DNA of 64,000 nt from Hydractinia symbiolongicarpus (GCF_029227915.1 NC_079882.1:28200001-28264000); one strand, 5' to 3'. Shown: positions 34,715 through 47,000, counted from the stretch's first letter. Notes: a model not told the origin generated them from the sequence alone. Translations and numbers: made by a program.

Positions 34715-37700
34715 ATGAATATCTTAAGGAACGTATTTTTGTTGGTTGTTTTCGTGTGCGTGTTACATGAAGTGGTCACTTTAGATCAAAGTAAGTGTTT
34801 TTAAGTAAATTCAATTGTGGTGTTAGAGATTGTGCTCTTAAATATCAAAACTGCAGTAGGAATTTTAAATTTATATTACAAAAGTGTCGCAGCTCAGTTT
34901 TTTGTCTTTTTAACAATACATATACACAAAACCACAACATTTAAATTAAACATTTTTCACTTTTTTGTGTAAAATAAGTTACAAATTATAAAATTCTTCC
35001 TGTGTAAACTAAAAGTTTACGTCATTATCTTGTGGCTACTGAGCCGTTATTACGGAGTAACTTCATCAACAAGGCAAATGCCCTGGGGACGGTCAGACTA
35101 TTACAGGATCTTTTACACAACATCAGGTTTTATTATTTTTAATTCACATGCTCAAAACATCACTTAGTAACGAATTAACCTCGTTAGAAACAGAGGGAAG
35201 GGTAGCGTCATTAAAACTTATGAAATATTTACTTGCAAGTTTTTATTAAATTTATAGAAACAGGAAAGAAACGGCTTCGAAGAGACACAGTAAGAAATCC
35301 ACTTCGCAGATGGCCAAACGGAGTTGTTCCTTATACATTCGCATTATCTGCAGGTAAGCGAAGATGTTTTTTGCAACAGCAGCACCACGGAATTTCTGAA
35401 TTCTTTTGGAAAGTTGAGACTAACAGAAAGTGAACTTAGCTAAAACGTGAGAATTGGTTATTTTAAGGAAATTGCGATTCACTGACATTAAAAGTAGTTT
35501 AGATATACAGTGGAATCCCTCTAAAGCGGACACCATTGGTGCAAAAAAAAGTGTCCGCTTTAGAGGGATGTCCGCTTTATAGGAAGTTGACCAAAAAATT
35601 AGTTTTAGACCTAATTTTGACCAAAAAAGCTTTTTTTGTAGTACTGGCGGGTATCATGGGGTGACTTGCAACACTAGGGTAGACGGCAACATCAATAGAT
35701 TTAGCTTATCGAGCAAAGAACCCAAGTTGGCTGTGTAAAGTAAGTTTAGCAGCTCAAATTTGTCGGTGTTGCAACCAACCTTTAAGTGTTGCTAAGGTTA
35801 TAAACTAAGAAACCAAGTTATATTACGAAGATATATTTCATTTATCTTATAGGTCTTTCAATACACGTTTTTCTCCCTATTTGAAATAATCTTTGATTGA
35901 GGATTGTTTTCTATTTTGAAGCTGAAGTTCCTCAATCTTTTTCGTAATGGTTGACAACATTTCTTGGCATGTATCATCAAAAATAGTAGATCGCTTAATT
36001 TTATCAAGCATAGTGATTAGCTCGGTGAAACCAAGCATTTCTTCTTCAACCACGTCTTCACTCTCATCATCATCCTCGGAAATCTCTTCGACCTGACATG
36101 CCATCTCTGGATTTTCAATTGCGTTAATGCTAGCTTCTCGGATTTGATGTCGCCAATTTATTTCTAATTCGTTAATTCTTGGCTCCGAAGCTGGAACATC
36201 GGCGTCAAAATCGATGTATTCTGCAGCAGACATATCTTCAGTTAATTCCTTCACCAGAGCTTCAAATTCCAAGTCATCTTCTTGATCTTCCATCAATTCA
36301 CTTTCTCCTTGAACTACGCCACATTTCTCGAAACAATTTTTGATGGTCAAGTTGGTTACTTCTTTCCACGCATCTTGAACCCATTGAATAGCCATAAGTA
36401 TGTCTACGCTCTTGATAATTTCAGTTGCAGATTTATTCTCCTGGATCCTTGCAAGCACGTATTTGACCAGTCTTTTTCTGTACTTCACCTTGAAGTTTTG
36501 GATGATCCCCGCATCGAGTGGTTGAAGCCTTGAAGTTGTGTTCTTCGGTAAGAAAATGATTTTGATTTGTGAAAACTGGCCAATCATTGACTCCGGATGA
36601 CAGGTGGCGTTGTCCAGAAAAAGAATAACTTTTCTGTCCTCAAATAAAAGTTTTCTGTTAAAACGTGCCAGTACAGTTTCCATTACTTGAGATGTCATCC
36701 AAGATTTAGGATTTGAAAAGTAGTGAACGTTAGCTGGACGCGATGGATCTTTCAATTTTTTAAAACAACGCGGGACTTTACTCTTCCAGATAACAACAGG
36801 CTGGTCGATCTTTTCCCCAGCTGCATTTACAAAAAAAGCTACAGTTAATCTAAGCTTTGACTTTTTCCCACCTTTTGCTTGTTTTCCTTTTTCCACTAAC
36901 CCTTTGGCCGGTAGAGCTTTAAAAAAACAGCCAGACTCGTCCATGTTCCAAATATTTTCTAGTGAATAACCTTCAACCAATTCTTTGATCCTCTCCATCC
37001 AGGAAGTAACCGTTTCTGTAGAAACGTCACCAGCTTCACCAACAATACGACGTTCTTTGACGGAATATGTTGTTTTCCAACGATCCAACCAACCGTCAGA
37101 GGCGGAGAAATTATCAAAATCGCTGTTCTGAAGTTTTTCCTTAATTTCCAACGCCTCCTCTTTAAGCATTACACCATTAGGGTAGATGTTAGAAGCGCAA
37201 CATCTTTTTTTACCATTCGAATAAGATCTCATTTATCTTGTGATACTTGCCATGGCGGTTACGTTTTTTTGTTTTCTCACGAAAAATTTCATGTTGTTCA
37301 CGAATTTTCTTTTCGTCTCTTAAAATATTTGCTGCGGCTGTCTTTCCAATCTTGTAAATGTCTGCTAGTTTTCTACATCCAAGTTCTGGATTTTTTTTGG
37401 CGAAATCCAAAAACTTGATCTTATCATCTAATGATAAAGTTTTCTTCGCTAGTTTACCAGCAAGCTGCTGCTTCGACATTGCCATGTTGAATGTGCATTA
37501 GAAATTCAAAATTCGAAATTCTTTCCAGTTTAAAATTTTACGCTGCAATGTCTTCACGATTCGAATGCTATTTTAAAGTTAAAGAAGCTGAAGAGAACAC
37601 AGATATGTCGAACGTTCAACTAAATGAGATGCTTCTCAAAAACATTGACCAACAGATTGAGATTATCCTTATAAAACAGAAAGAATATCGCTTCGACTCG

Positions 37701-40700
37701 TTTATCCGTGGATACCATGCTTACATGGACATATGGAGCCCAAAAGTCAGAGAAGAGAATTTTTGTTTAAAAGCGGAAGAAGATAACGAACATGACAAGT
37801 TTGCTGTAGCTGTTACAGATGACGATAAAGTAGTTGGGCACGTCCCTAAAAACCTTAGCAAACTATTCAACAAATTCATGTCGCTTCCTAACTGTACCAT
37901 CGGATGTAAAGTGACTGGGAAGCGAGTGAACCGTGGTGCTGGCTACGGACTAGAAATTCCTGCCCAGTACCAATTAATTGGTGTTGAAAAGGCAGTTGAG
38001 TGGGCCGAGAAAAATATAAGGAAAGTGTTGGACTCATTAAATAACAAAACTCAAAGATGTACTAAGTAAAATGGTTTAAATTTTAAGAAAAAGTGACATT
38101 TCATCTCGTTATTTTTCCATTGTCCGCTTTATAGGGAGTGTTTATAAGGGAAACTGTCATTTGGTGCAAAGATTTTTGTCCGCTTTATAGAGTGTCCGCT
38201 TTATAATCGTCCGCTTTATAGAGATTTTTTTATGAGAGTTTGACCTAAATTCTGCCGGTGCAAAAATTTTTGTCCGCTTTAGAGGGATGTCCGCTTTATA
38301 GGGTGTCCGCTTTAGGGGGATTCCACTGTAGTAATGTAGTGTTTTTGTGAAGATTTCTTTTCAAATCATTTTATATGTATAGGACTCCAAACAAGATCAG
38401 CATTTAGGGCAGCCATTTATGAAATTCAAAAGATTTCTTGTGTTCGATTTGTACAAAGAACTACAGAAGTAGATTATGTTCGAATAATCACAGGTGTAGG
38501 GTATGTATTGAAATAAGAGAAGTATTTTTGTCCTCTGACTTGAGCTTGGATAAATAGACGCATCCTTGTGATATAAATGTCATACGATCGCGTTTTGTAA
38601 TTTTTCGATAACCTCGCTGGTAACAAGGAATTTAAAAAGCGTTAGTGGCCTTACCCGTCAATATTTAAGTTTTTATGCAAAGTCTGTTAGATAATTCGTA
38701 CCAATACGTGGTGTAGAGAGGTTGTTAAATGAAAATAGATTGGCTGTTCAAGTTAATCGCAACTTGAGCAATTATTGATTTTCCTTTTTCGAGCAAATTC
38801 AGTAAACATTCTTATATTTAAAAAACACGTGCTACCTTATCCGTCTAAGGTATGCTGCTGAGATATATTTCCGACAACTTCGATCCCACGGCATGTATAA
38901 AACACGCGTCCGACACCTACACTAAAAATTTGTCACTAATCTTGACAAAAAACTAAGCCCATTTGTTATTATTGAAATTGTCTAAAAACCTTATGTTCAA
39001 TGACATCTAAAAAAGGAAGTTAGGACAAAGTTGTGAACATTTCTCGCGAACGTTTTCTCCACAAATATTTGTTCCTTGGGAGTGTTTCTGACATATCATG
39101 CAGCCTAGAAATTTTGTCACTTATGTGACAAAAAGTTTGGACCGATAAGTTATTATTTTACAAATTTACGAAAAATATCTTAATGGAGAGTTCCTTCAGC
39201 AATTTCTCCCAGAATGTCTTATTATACATGGTAGTATACAATAAGAAAGTTAGCTGATGCGGAAACAGCATTAATAGTTGGGATGCCCAAGAAGCTTGGA
39301 ATACCGTAAATACTCGATTAATAACCTCAGGCCAAAGTTTGTCAGAAATGATTAAAAAGATGGAAGGCTTAAGAAGATATTTATTTAGAAGAGGAGGGGA
39401 TAACAACTTGATCATTTGTAACATTATTCCAAAATATTTTTAATATCTCTAAAATATTGCAAAGCTTTATATTATTGGATGAAATATTTAATTTACCGAA
39501 ACTTCTATTTAAAACATTTAAACTTTTATCCGAAACAAACATTGTAAGAAGGGTTAAGTCGCAAGTTGGGATTATCGGCTAAAATAATTCCAACTCGCGA
39601 CTTAATAAATGCGAAATTGCGAAATAATAATTATATTTGGCATATGAAAAGTGGGATTTTTTATTTCATTCATAGCATATTTAATTCATTTAGATGTTAC
39701 TCGATTATTGGAAGGGATGGAGGAAGGCAAGATCTTTCTCTAGGAGATGGCTGCTACCGAAAAGGAATAGCCGTCCACGAAACATTGCATTTGTTGGGAT
39801 TCTTTCATGAGCAATCCAGACTTGACCGTGATGAACATGTTACAGTGCATTATTACAACACCATGGAAAGTAGGGTCATCAGTTTCTTAGTATCTTACTT
39901 ATACCTTGACTTTTCAACAGCACCTCTATTTTGCATACTATGACGACTTAGTTCAGCACTTGGGAAAACATATCTTTGAATCCGAAAACACAAAACTCAT
40001 TATTATTTTTGTGATTTTTTTCGATCCATAAAATACTTGACAAATTTATGGTGCTGAATAAGAAGAAAAAGGCCCAAGTCAACATCATCTGTCACCATTT
40101 TGAAAAGTTACACAACAAAAAATTAAAGGCTTTGGAATTTACGTCGACGAATTTCGATATTAAATTTAATAATTTTTTGTCGATAAAATGACGACACCTT
40201 AAAACTAGTTATTCGTTCTTTCCAATTTTGCGCAATCTGATTATCACACAACTTCTAAAAATAAATAAAATACTCGGGCAGAAAATGTTGGTTCTGCGCG
40301 CAAATTAGATATGCGAGTAGACTTTATGAAATAAATTATCGACAGGAGGTTAAGGTGTCGTATATTTGACGTTTTCGTTCCGACGAACCTTCGGCTGACA
40401 ATGTTGCAACTACTGTCTATAAAAAAAACGTTCACTTCATGATTTATAGATTCGAAAAGACAGTTCAAAAAATACAAACCACAAGATGGCGACACACTTG
40501 GGGAAGAGTATGACCCTGACTCTATCATGCATTACTCAAATTCAGCTTTCAGTAAAAACGGTCGCGCTACAATCACCTACGTAAAGGATCCGAGAAAGAG
40601 ATTGGGACAGCGAGACCAATTAAGCAAAATTGATATTCGCCAATTAAACAAGCTATACAAGTATGCCAATATTCCTATCATTATTTTGAAATTTTGAAAT

Positions 40701-42199
40701 TATTAATGTAACGTAAATACAATAACTGCATCTCAAAGTAAGGCCATCCCATCCAAGAACGTGTTATACGCACTCTCATAAAAAAAGACCTCCCTTTCGC
40801 ACAGATAATTATTTTAACGTCTATTTGATAACCTGGTAGAGATAAAAAGAGCACGGAAAGTATTTTTTACGTTTCTGTTCACAAATTGTGCTGATTGAAA
40901 AATAGTGCATATTTTGTAGTCGATATATACTGCCATAGGATTAGTCTGTTTTTTAAAAGCGCACATAATTCAAAACAACAGGATGTTGTCATTTTTTTCT
41001 TAATGTACGATGAGATTGCGATGACGGTGTGCTTGTATTTAGGTGCGCAAAAACGCTGAAAAATAACAATACTTTACGTCAAAAAACTGGGAACAAGACT
41101 GTTCACATTGTTGTAGTGGGTAAGTTGTATAATGATTCCAACATTGCATCCATTGCTCTCCACCTGAGAAATTATCTTTATTCTTGAGAACTTTGTTCTC
41201 TTTCCACAATATGTCGAAAACACGACACGAGACAACATGGGTCCGCCCAGTCTCCTAGATTTGCAAGGCGCACGCGTGACTTTCAGACTACCCCGTAATC
41301 GCGCATCCGACACAAGATTTTGTAAACAAACAGTGAAATAATTAAAAGAGGAATTTAACAGCTCTTACTTTAAGTCAGGGGGTAGTAATAACATTAAAAC
41401 AAGGTCAATGACTGGTAAATTTCAACGTGTGAAGCTGAGACACAATAATTTTGTAATAAAAATTTAAATAAAATTTCATGATTTTGTATCATATACTCTA
41501 TTTGTATATACTAAAGTTCGCGTTTGTTTTTTTCGTGAAAAAAAAGTAATAAATAAAAAGTATTTTTAGGAATATTTAAATAAAAAACGTTTGACGCACT
41601 TTTTTTTTAAAAAAATGTGACAAGCATTGTTGCTATCTAGTGATGTTAAACTTATTTTAAAACTTACGCAATAAAAATAAAACGGGGGAGAGTTATGGAC
41701 GTTTTAGTGAAAAACAAAAGTGTCGACTTATGCCTACCTAGAAAAAAATTAAATTTCATATTTATATTATTTTAGACAAATTAACTTGCTTCATAAATTT
41801 TGGGAAATAATGAATACATTGAATATGTGTCTAAACCATTACAGTATCCTTGCAGTCACTACAACCAACAACAACAGTTAAAATTGTTAAAGTTCTGTTT
41901 CCTCATCTTCGTCTGAGTTTCTCATTTTACGCGTTATTTCTTTTTCTTTAGATAAATGTCGGGACGACCCATGGTCTTCATTTAGTGGGCAATGTACGTT
42001 CTATTCTTTTATGGGCCACTGTTACCACTCACCACAACGAATGTCGTATCTCTGTCCAAAGACTTGCGGGTATTGTCGACCAACTTGCATTGATACCTCT
42101 GATTATTGCACTTTTTTTTCGTTTTACGGATACTGTCTAAATAACAGTGTCGTGCGACAACGCTGTCGGAAAACTTGCGGTATTTGTAGACGGGGTTAA
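34715..42199 (+). CDS. Secreted astacin (M12A) metalloprotease with two ShK domains, 7 exons
   Basis: Exons: 34715-34790, 35258-35353, 38383-38500, 39694-39869, 40450-40660, 41043-41119, 41952-42199. All have GT/AG borders, phases match, and the join is 1002 bases (333 residues). A zinc protease for secretion. It has a signal peptide (MNILRNVFLLVVFVCVLHEV), a dibasic site (KKRLRRD) before the mature start, and the catalytic domain. Zinc ligands are in HETLHLLGFFH (residues 125-135), with the following EQSRLDRD, and the Met-turn is SIMHY (180-184). Two six-cysteine ShK domains follow (residues 254-293 and 297-330), both in the last exon. ShK modules are common as protease tails in cnidarians and do not by themselves indicate a toxin. 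Intron 2 carries a DNA transposon. The model lacks the usual propeptide aspartate switch, so an exon may be missing in intron 1. AATAAA overlaps the stop codon. Confidence 0.93.
35508..35640. repeat. Left terminal inverted repeat and subterminal motifs
   Basis: The terminal 27 bases match the right end with one or two differences. Inside, the motif appears once inverted (TAAAGCGGACAC) and twice direct (GTCCGCTTTAGAGG, GTCCGCTTTATAGG), so this end can form a hairpin on its own. Confidence 0.85.
35877..37485 (-). pseudogene. pogo/Tigger transposase, frameshifted
   Basis: Two overlapping frames make one transposase. The first (37485-37210) carries the CENP-B-type N-terminal helix-turn-helix (LAGKLAKKTLSLDDKIKFLD, then CRKLADIYKIGKTAAANIL) and begins the second DNA-binding domain, stopping after EILFEW. 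The second (37232-35877) resumes one base out of phase at CCASNIYPNGVM. It holds the rest of that domain and the DDE core, with acidic residues in NMDESGCF, FLDNATCHP and RLQPLDAGIIQNF. A long acidic C-terminus follows (QVEEISEDDDESED). The break is at TGGTAAAAAAAG near 37209-37218. The catalytic triad looks intact, so the lesion could be recent, a sequencing error in an A run, or, less likely, a programmed +1 shift at a stop codon. Confidence 0.88.
37491..38069 (+). CDS. HIRAN-like domain protein carried by the transposon
   Basis: Intact frame of up to 192 residues, divergent from the transposase and inside the same terminal repeats. The likely start is the second methionine (MSSRFECYF, at about 37548), because the first is only six bases from the transposase start. 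Residues about 68-165 resemble a HIRAN domain: FIRGYHAYMDIWSPKVRE, an acidic DNEHDKFAVAV segment, then KVVGHVPKNLSKLF and a closing GLEIPAQYQLIG. HIRAN domains of helicases such as HLTF bind DNA ends. By analogy this protein may bind or protect transposon ends or help repair the donor site, but that is inference. No helicase, nuclease or zinc-finger motif is present. The N-terminal 60 residues are charged and unrecognised. The open frame survives although the transposase is broken. Confidence 0.8.
   Translation: MCIRNSKFEILSSLKFYAAMSSRFECYFKVKEAEENTDMSNVQLNEMLLKNIDQQIEIILIKQKEYRFDSFIRGYHAYMDIWSPKVREENFCLKAEEDNEHDKFAVAVTDDDKVVGHVPKNLSKLFNKFMSLPNCTIGCKVTGKRVNRGAGYGLEIPAQYQLIGVEKAVEWAEKNIRKVLDSLNNKTQRCTK
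38119..38328. repeat. Right end with seven GTCCGCTTTA motifs
   Basis: Direct copies of GTCCGCTTTA start at about 38122, 38178, 38194, 38209, 38272, 38289 and 38305, followed by the terminal inverted repeat ending at 38328. GGTGCAAA occurs twice here and once in the left end. These are candidate transposase- or HIRAN-protein-binding sites. Confidence 0.85.
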
Positions 42200-44049
42200 A
42201 TAAAAATTTCAGGCGTCTATTCAAAACACAAAACATGCAGTAGTGAGAGAATGACACATCTGATGCGTCAAACATAACACTTTACATATTCACACTTTCA
42301 AATTACTTCCGTATATTGTAGTTAGAAAAATTTATATTTTTAAAAACAAAATTCATGTACCGCACGAGTAATCTCTCTTGTTTTTTTCTCTACCTGAACA
42401 TGACGTTGTTATTAAAAGGAAGCTTTATTTTTTCAACCACGATTGTACTGAGACTGAACGTCAAACAATTGAAGTACAGCCATCTAGCTGACTAACATAA
42501 TCTTGTTTTTAGAGGTTTTTGCCTTTTTGACTGATTTACCTTTTGCCTTTTTGACTGATTTTTGAGTCTGATTTACGCGATAGTGGTTTTGACATCAGGC
42601 AATAAACCCAGGGGTCCAGTGTACTGGAATTGGAATAGTTGTTTCGGTACTTACAGCTTTGAATTATTTGTCGAATTCTTTTTCTAACGTCCAATTTGCT
42701 AGCCTGTTTGCAATGATCTACATTATTATATTTACAGAAGGACGCTGGTCATCATGTCGTTAGCAGACCTTTTTTTTGACGAATATGGTAGTCTGAGTTT
42801 TTCGCTGATCTAAAAAATTACATTTCGCGTGTTTTGATTATTGTGAATGTCTGTTTGCGAAACGTTGCGCTAGGTGATGACTTGAATTTATGTTACCCCG
42901 ATATATCATTTAAAGCTTACCTCCCGCGAAAAAAAAAACAAGTTGGTGTCATATAAAAGAGCTTGAAAAGTTGTCTACGAATCTTTTTATTTTTTTGAAA
43001 AATCTTAATCGGTCCTCAAGATTTTTGATTTTAAAGTTTTGATGTCCATACTAACATGAATTAGGGTGAAGTATGTTTTAACTATCCAGTTTGATATTTT
43101 AAACATATTTACGTGAATTTTAATACTTAGTTACCCTGATTATCATTCATACCAGCAATCGATGATGTCATATGATGATAATGTTGTAATTTCGCATAAA
43201 TAGCAAAACTTTCAAGACTGTTATCTCGGAAACCAACAAAGATTTTTCAAAAAAATGAAAAGATTCATGCACAACTTTTCAAGCTCTTTCATATGAAATC
43301 GCACAATAAGGAATTTTATACTGGCGAAAAAAATTAAGAAATGCAATTAAAGGGGCTGTTGGTTTTCGACTTTAGTGACTTACACGAAAGTCCAGCTGAT
43401 GGCGCGGAAAAGCAAAAATGGCTATTTATTCGGCATGTATGTAATTTCCAGACTTGAACATATAGATATATCTAGTTCATTGCGCAAAACGCGTTTGCCG
43501 GATTTTTAATGTGTGCGCAGTAAATACGAAATGTGAGCATTTTAACTGGCTCGTAGCCCTTTTAAATCGTGACTAAATTCTTTTTTTCGTGGTGTGAAAG
43601 AGTGCAATTTCATTCACACAAGGAAGAAAATTACACAATAACGTCAAAATGATAATAAAAAGTCATTAGAAGTGGACTTGCGTGAATGTTTTATTGACAA
43701 AATGCTTTTTTAAAACATCATACGCAAAAAATATTCCCCGCGAAATGTTATGTTTTTCCTACTCCTTTCATGAAACTGGTGATGAAGCGGAGGTAATGTG
43801 AATTGCGCATATTTTCGTTGAATGGAAAGAATAACAAGTCAAATTCGCAGTGAAAGATTTCGCTAGTAACAACAACGGACTTTTGAAATGTTTTTACCAG
43901 GAAAACATCTTTAATGTCCTATTAATTCATATAAAGCGGTTGGATCTACGCTAAAATATATATTTTTAAAAAAAATATTTTCAGACAATACCCAGTAGAA
44001 ACGTCAGAGTTCAGAAAGTTTGTCGTGAGAACATTTCTTAGCACTTGCG
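42200..44049. other. No gene; one inverted-repeat element
   Basis: An inverted repeat spans about 42948-43300: GAGCTTGAAAAGTTGT on the left is mirrored by ACAACTTTTCAAGCTC on the right, with the match continuing about 50 bases inward. A further segment near 43350-43415 is the inverted partner of 13605-13690. A 17-bp unit (GCCTTTTTGACTGATTT) is duplicated near 42529-42572. No exon was found. Confidence 0.5.
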
Positions 44050-47000
44050 TCACCACCAAGATAAGGAATTTTTAATCGTTTTTGGATATCTAAGTTTTTG
44101 TTCCAGTTCAGACAAACGTCTTCTGTTTTGACGAGAAATGTTTTTGCCGGGCGGTACGCCCTCTTTTAACACGCAAAAGTAATGACAATAGTAACGCTTC
44201 ATTTTGCCGAACCGTCCACGCCCATGAAACTTGATTCTTTTTAAATGCTGCCCTCTACCTACGTGTGACTGGTCTAAAAAAGAGTTAAGAATCATTTCAT
44301 TAGCATTCGGAGAATGCATACATTAAAAAATTGTATTAGGTGAGTTTTCACTCAAATCTGAGTAAAATACCGAATAAATTTAGCGCTGATCGCATTACTT
44401 ACGAAATATTCCGAAACGAATTGAATTTCGCGAAAATTAGTTTCCGCGAAAGTTATTGGGAAGATTTTATATCTTCTTTAGAAAACACCCCCAAAACGGT
44501 ATAAATTGTCGAAATTTAATTTTCGCGAACCTTGCAAAAGTTAAATTTTTGGAAATAGTTTTCGTGAATATTAATTTCCAATGTAGTTTATGGCAGGTAA
44601 GATTTTGTTTTAACATCATTTGTCTTTGCTTGTTGGGAAGTGCCCGGGAATGCTTGGACAGACAGGCGAAAGTGGGAAAGACATCAACTTTAATTATCAC
44701 TCACCAACGTATAGGTTATTTTTGTCTTCCACTCCGTATCTCTTCACAGCAATTTCTTGGGCTTCTTCCAAAACCTACAAAGTACTTATTTAGTTTAGAA
44801 GGTTACGCACACACAAAATTTTTTGATGAACAGCGAGGGTGACTTTACCTTATTATCGGCCCCGCCCCCTATTAGAACCAAAAACGTTTTTTTCACAGAG
44901 TAATAAAAATGAAGTAGTATAATACGTTTTTCAAATAAACAGTTTTTAGAAAAATTTAAGCAGTTGGCTTACTAACTACTCAAGCTAAAAAAAATTTAAT
45001 TAATTCAAGACTAGAAAAATTGTAATTAACTGGGAATCTTATTTTTTAGTAATAAAAACATTTTATTGACATAATGTTGGTTTTCTAAGAACTATCTCTA
45101 CAATAAAATAAAATGTAAAAATAAATAGTGTTTATTACTACAAATCATTTCAAGTTTTGTACTGTTGTGACAAATTGAATCTTATTTTAAACATAAATTG
45201 AGTGTTTTATCAAGCACATTTCCTTCTTACCACAGGTACAAAGAAACAGATAAGGGAAATTGTGCATGAATTTAAAGTAGAGAAGAGAAAATCTTTGACC
45301 ATCTATGAATTACTTTAACCCTAACATTTTTTAATAACCCTAACGGTAACGCCCCCTTCAGGGTCATTTTTTTTTAATTTTGATTCTTTGGCATATTTTC
45401 CTGATATTTTTAAAGAATCAAAAATATTTATTGTTTTATCTTTTAGTGTTTTTTAATAGTGTGCTCAAAGTTTAAAATTCCTCAAATACATTTAATCTGT
45501 ATAATAATTAAAGAGAGTTATGCAGAACGAATAAAAAATTACATCTCTACACATAACATAGGAAATAATCTATCCAAATATATTATTATTTATCATCTAT
45601 ACCTTTTTAATTTATTTCTTTATTTTTTTCGTTTTTATCCTGTTATGTTATGTTATCCTGTTGTCTGTTTAACAATAACTAGACCCATAGTTCTAAGAAA
45701 ACACTTTACCTTTAATTTTAAATAAAATATTCATGGTTTATTAATTATTCATAACGTTTAAGTGGGTGTAACCATGATTCTTGCAGGTAAAAGCAAAGGT
45801 CTTTGATTTGCTTTTTCTCGAAATAAAATTTTCAGTCGTAACGGTATATATTTTTGTTAACACTCCCCTCCATCTTGTCGAAATTGTACGCAAACAAGTT
45901 TGTTGCGACAATTATATCTTTGGCTACAAAACTTTGCTTTTTCTAACGCAGAAAGTGAGGAAATATCGAGTTATTGATCCATCATGCTTAAAAAGAAATA
46001 ACTCATAAAACAGCTATTGTAACACAAAATATGCGATATTTTTGGGACCACGTGTTGTTTTGAGTAAAAAAAGCAAAGTTTTTTAGAGCTGAATAAGAGC
46101 TTCGCAATCATATTTTTTTCAACGAACAAAAACTTTACTGAGGGGAGTGTTTGACAAAATGAACTGGAAGGGTGAATTTTTGTATATAATTTTTTTTCTA
46201 ATTTTTGGATTTTTTTAATGAAAAAATTTTATCATCATTCTAGAGATAATTTATTCGGCTTTCAGAATATTTATATTTGTTAGGGTTAATATAGCGAGGA
46301 GAGGGGATATTATAAATATACTGATTATGTGTCTCAGGGGGTTACCGTATCCTTAAAGAGAACTATATCAAAAAACCACAAGCACTATTTACAGTATCTT
46401 TTCAGATGACACAGAGAAGGCTTGGTATACCTCCTTGACAACTTCAGCTGCACCTTTTGGAGAAAACTCACACTGGGTAATGGCTTCTTGGATTGGCATG
46501 CGGCTCACCTGTAAGCAAGTAGATGAACGTTAAAAGATATAACATAATGGTTTGACTATGACACACCAGCACTGGACACCAGTATGGCATGTTAGGAGTT
46601 AAAGATACTTTTAGAGTACAGTACTCATAGTACTTTCACAAATATCAATAGTCCTATCTTTACTACCTGAACTGTCAATTTCAATAATAATAATTTTAAT
46701 AAAGTATACATATACTTTCATTCAATGCAAGCACAAATCTGCACTTCATTGAATTGCACAAACTTATGGTAAAAATGAAAGAAAAGTCAACAGAAATCTA
46801 CTTTTTATTTCAACAATTGATATCAACTATTGTATACTTCATTACAAATTCAAACACTTTAGGTCAAATATCTTTTTAACCCCATTCTCTGATTTAAAAA
46901 CGGATTTCAGATTTTCAGAATTCATTGAAAAGCATTTGGATTCAATTGTAAATAATGTCACCCAGAAAATCTCATTTGCCAATCTTCATTTTATAAGAAT

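Larger units (their letters stand above)
35508..38328. mobile_element. Complete pogo/Tigger-type DNA transposon with two genes
   Basis: The left end CAGTGGAATCCCTCTAAAGC is matched in inverted form at the right end (reverse complement CAGTGGAATCCCCCTAAAGC). Each end is flanked by TA (35506-35507 and 38329-38330), the target duplication of Tc1/mariner-superfamily elements. Inside are a minus-strand transposase and a plus-strand HIRAN-like protein whose starts are only a few bases apart. Both ends carry repeated GTCCGCTTTA motifs, about three on the left and seven on the right. The element lies in intron 2 of the astacin gene, and that gene's splice sites are intact. Confidence 0.92.

Noticed and set aside
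36282-36533. 83-residue plus-strand frame
   Set aside because: Antisense shadow of the transposase.
37210-37232. Methionine start of the 451-residue transposase frame
   Set aside because: Its first dozen residues overlap the upstream frame and do not fit the family; the true start is at 37485 before the frameshift.
39158-39424. 88-residue minus-strand frame in an astacin intron
   Set aside because: No family features, no splice context and no paralogue in the window.
41952-42199. Stand-alone ShK-type peptide gene
   Set aside because: Splice phase and an upstream in-frame protease domain show that it is the last exon of the astacin gene.
44050-44319. Intronless processed copy of MRPL22
   Set aside because: A strong acceptor at 44274 and five more phase-matched exons upstream show a normal spliced gene.
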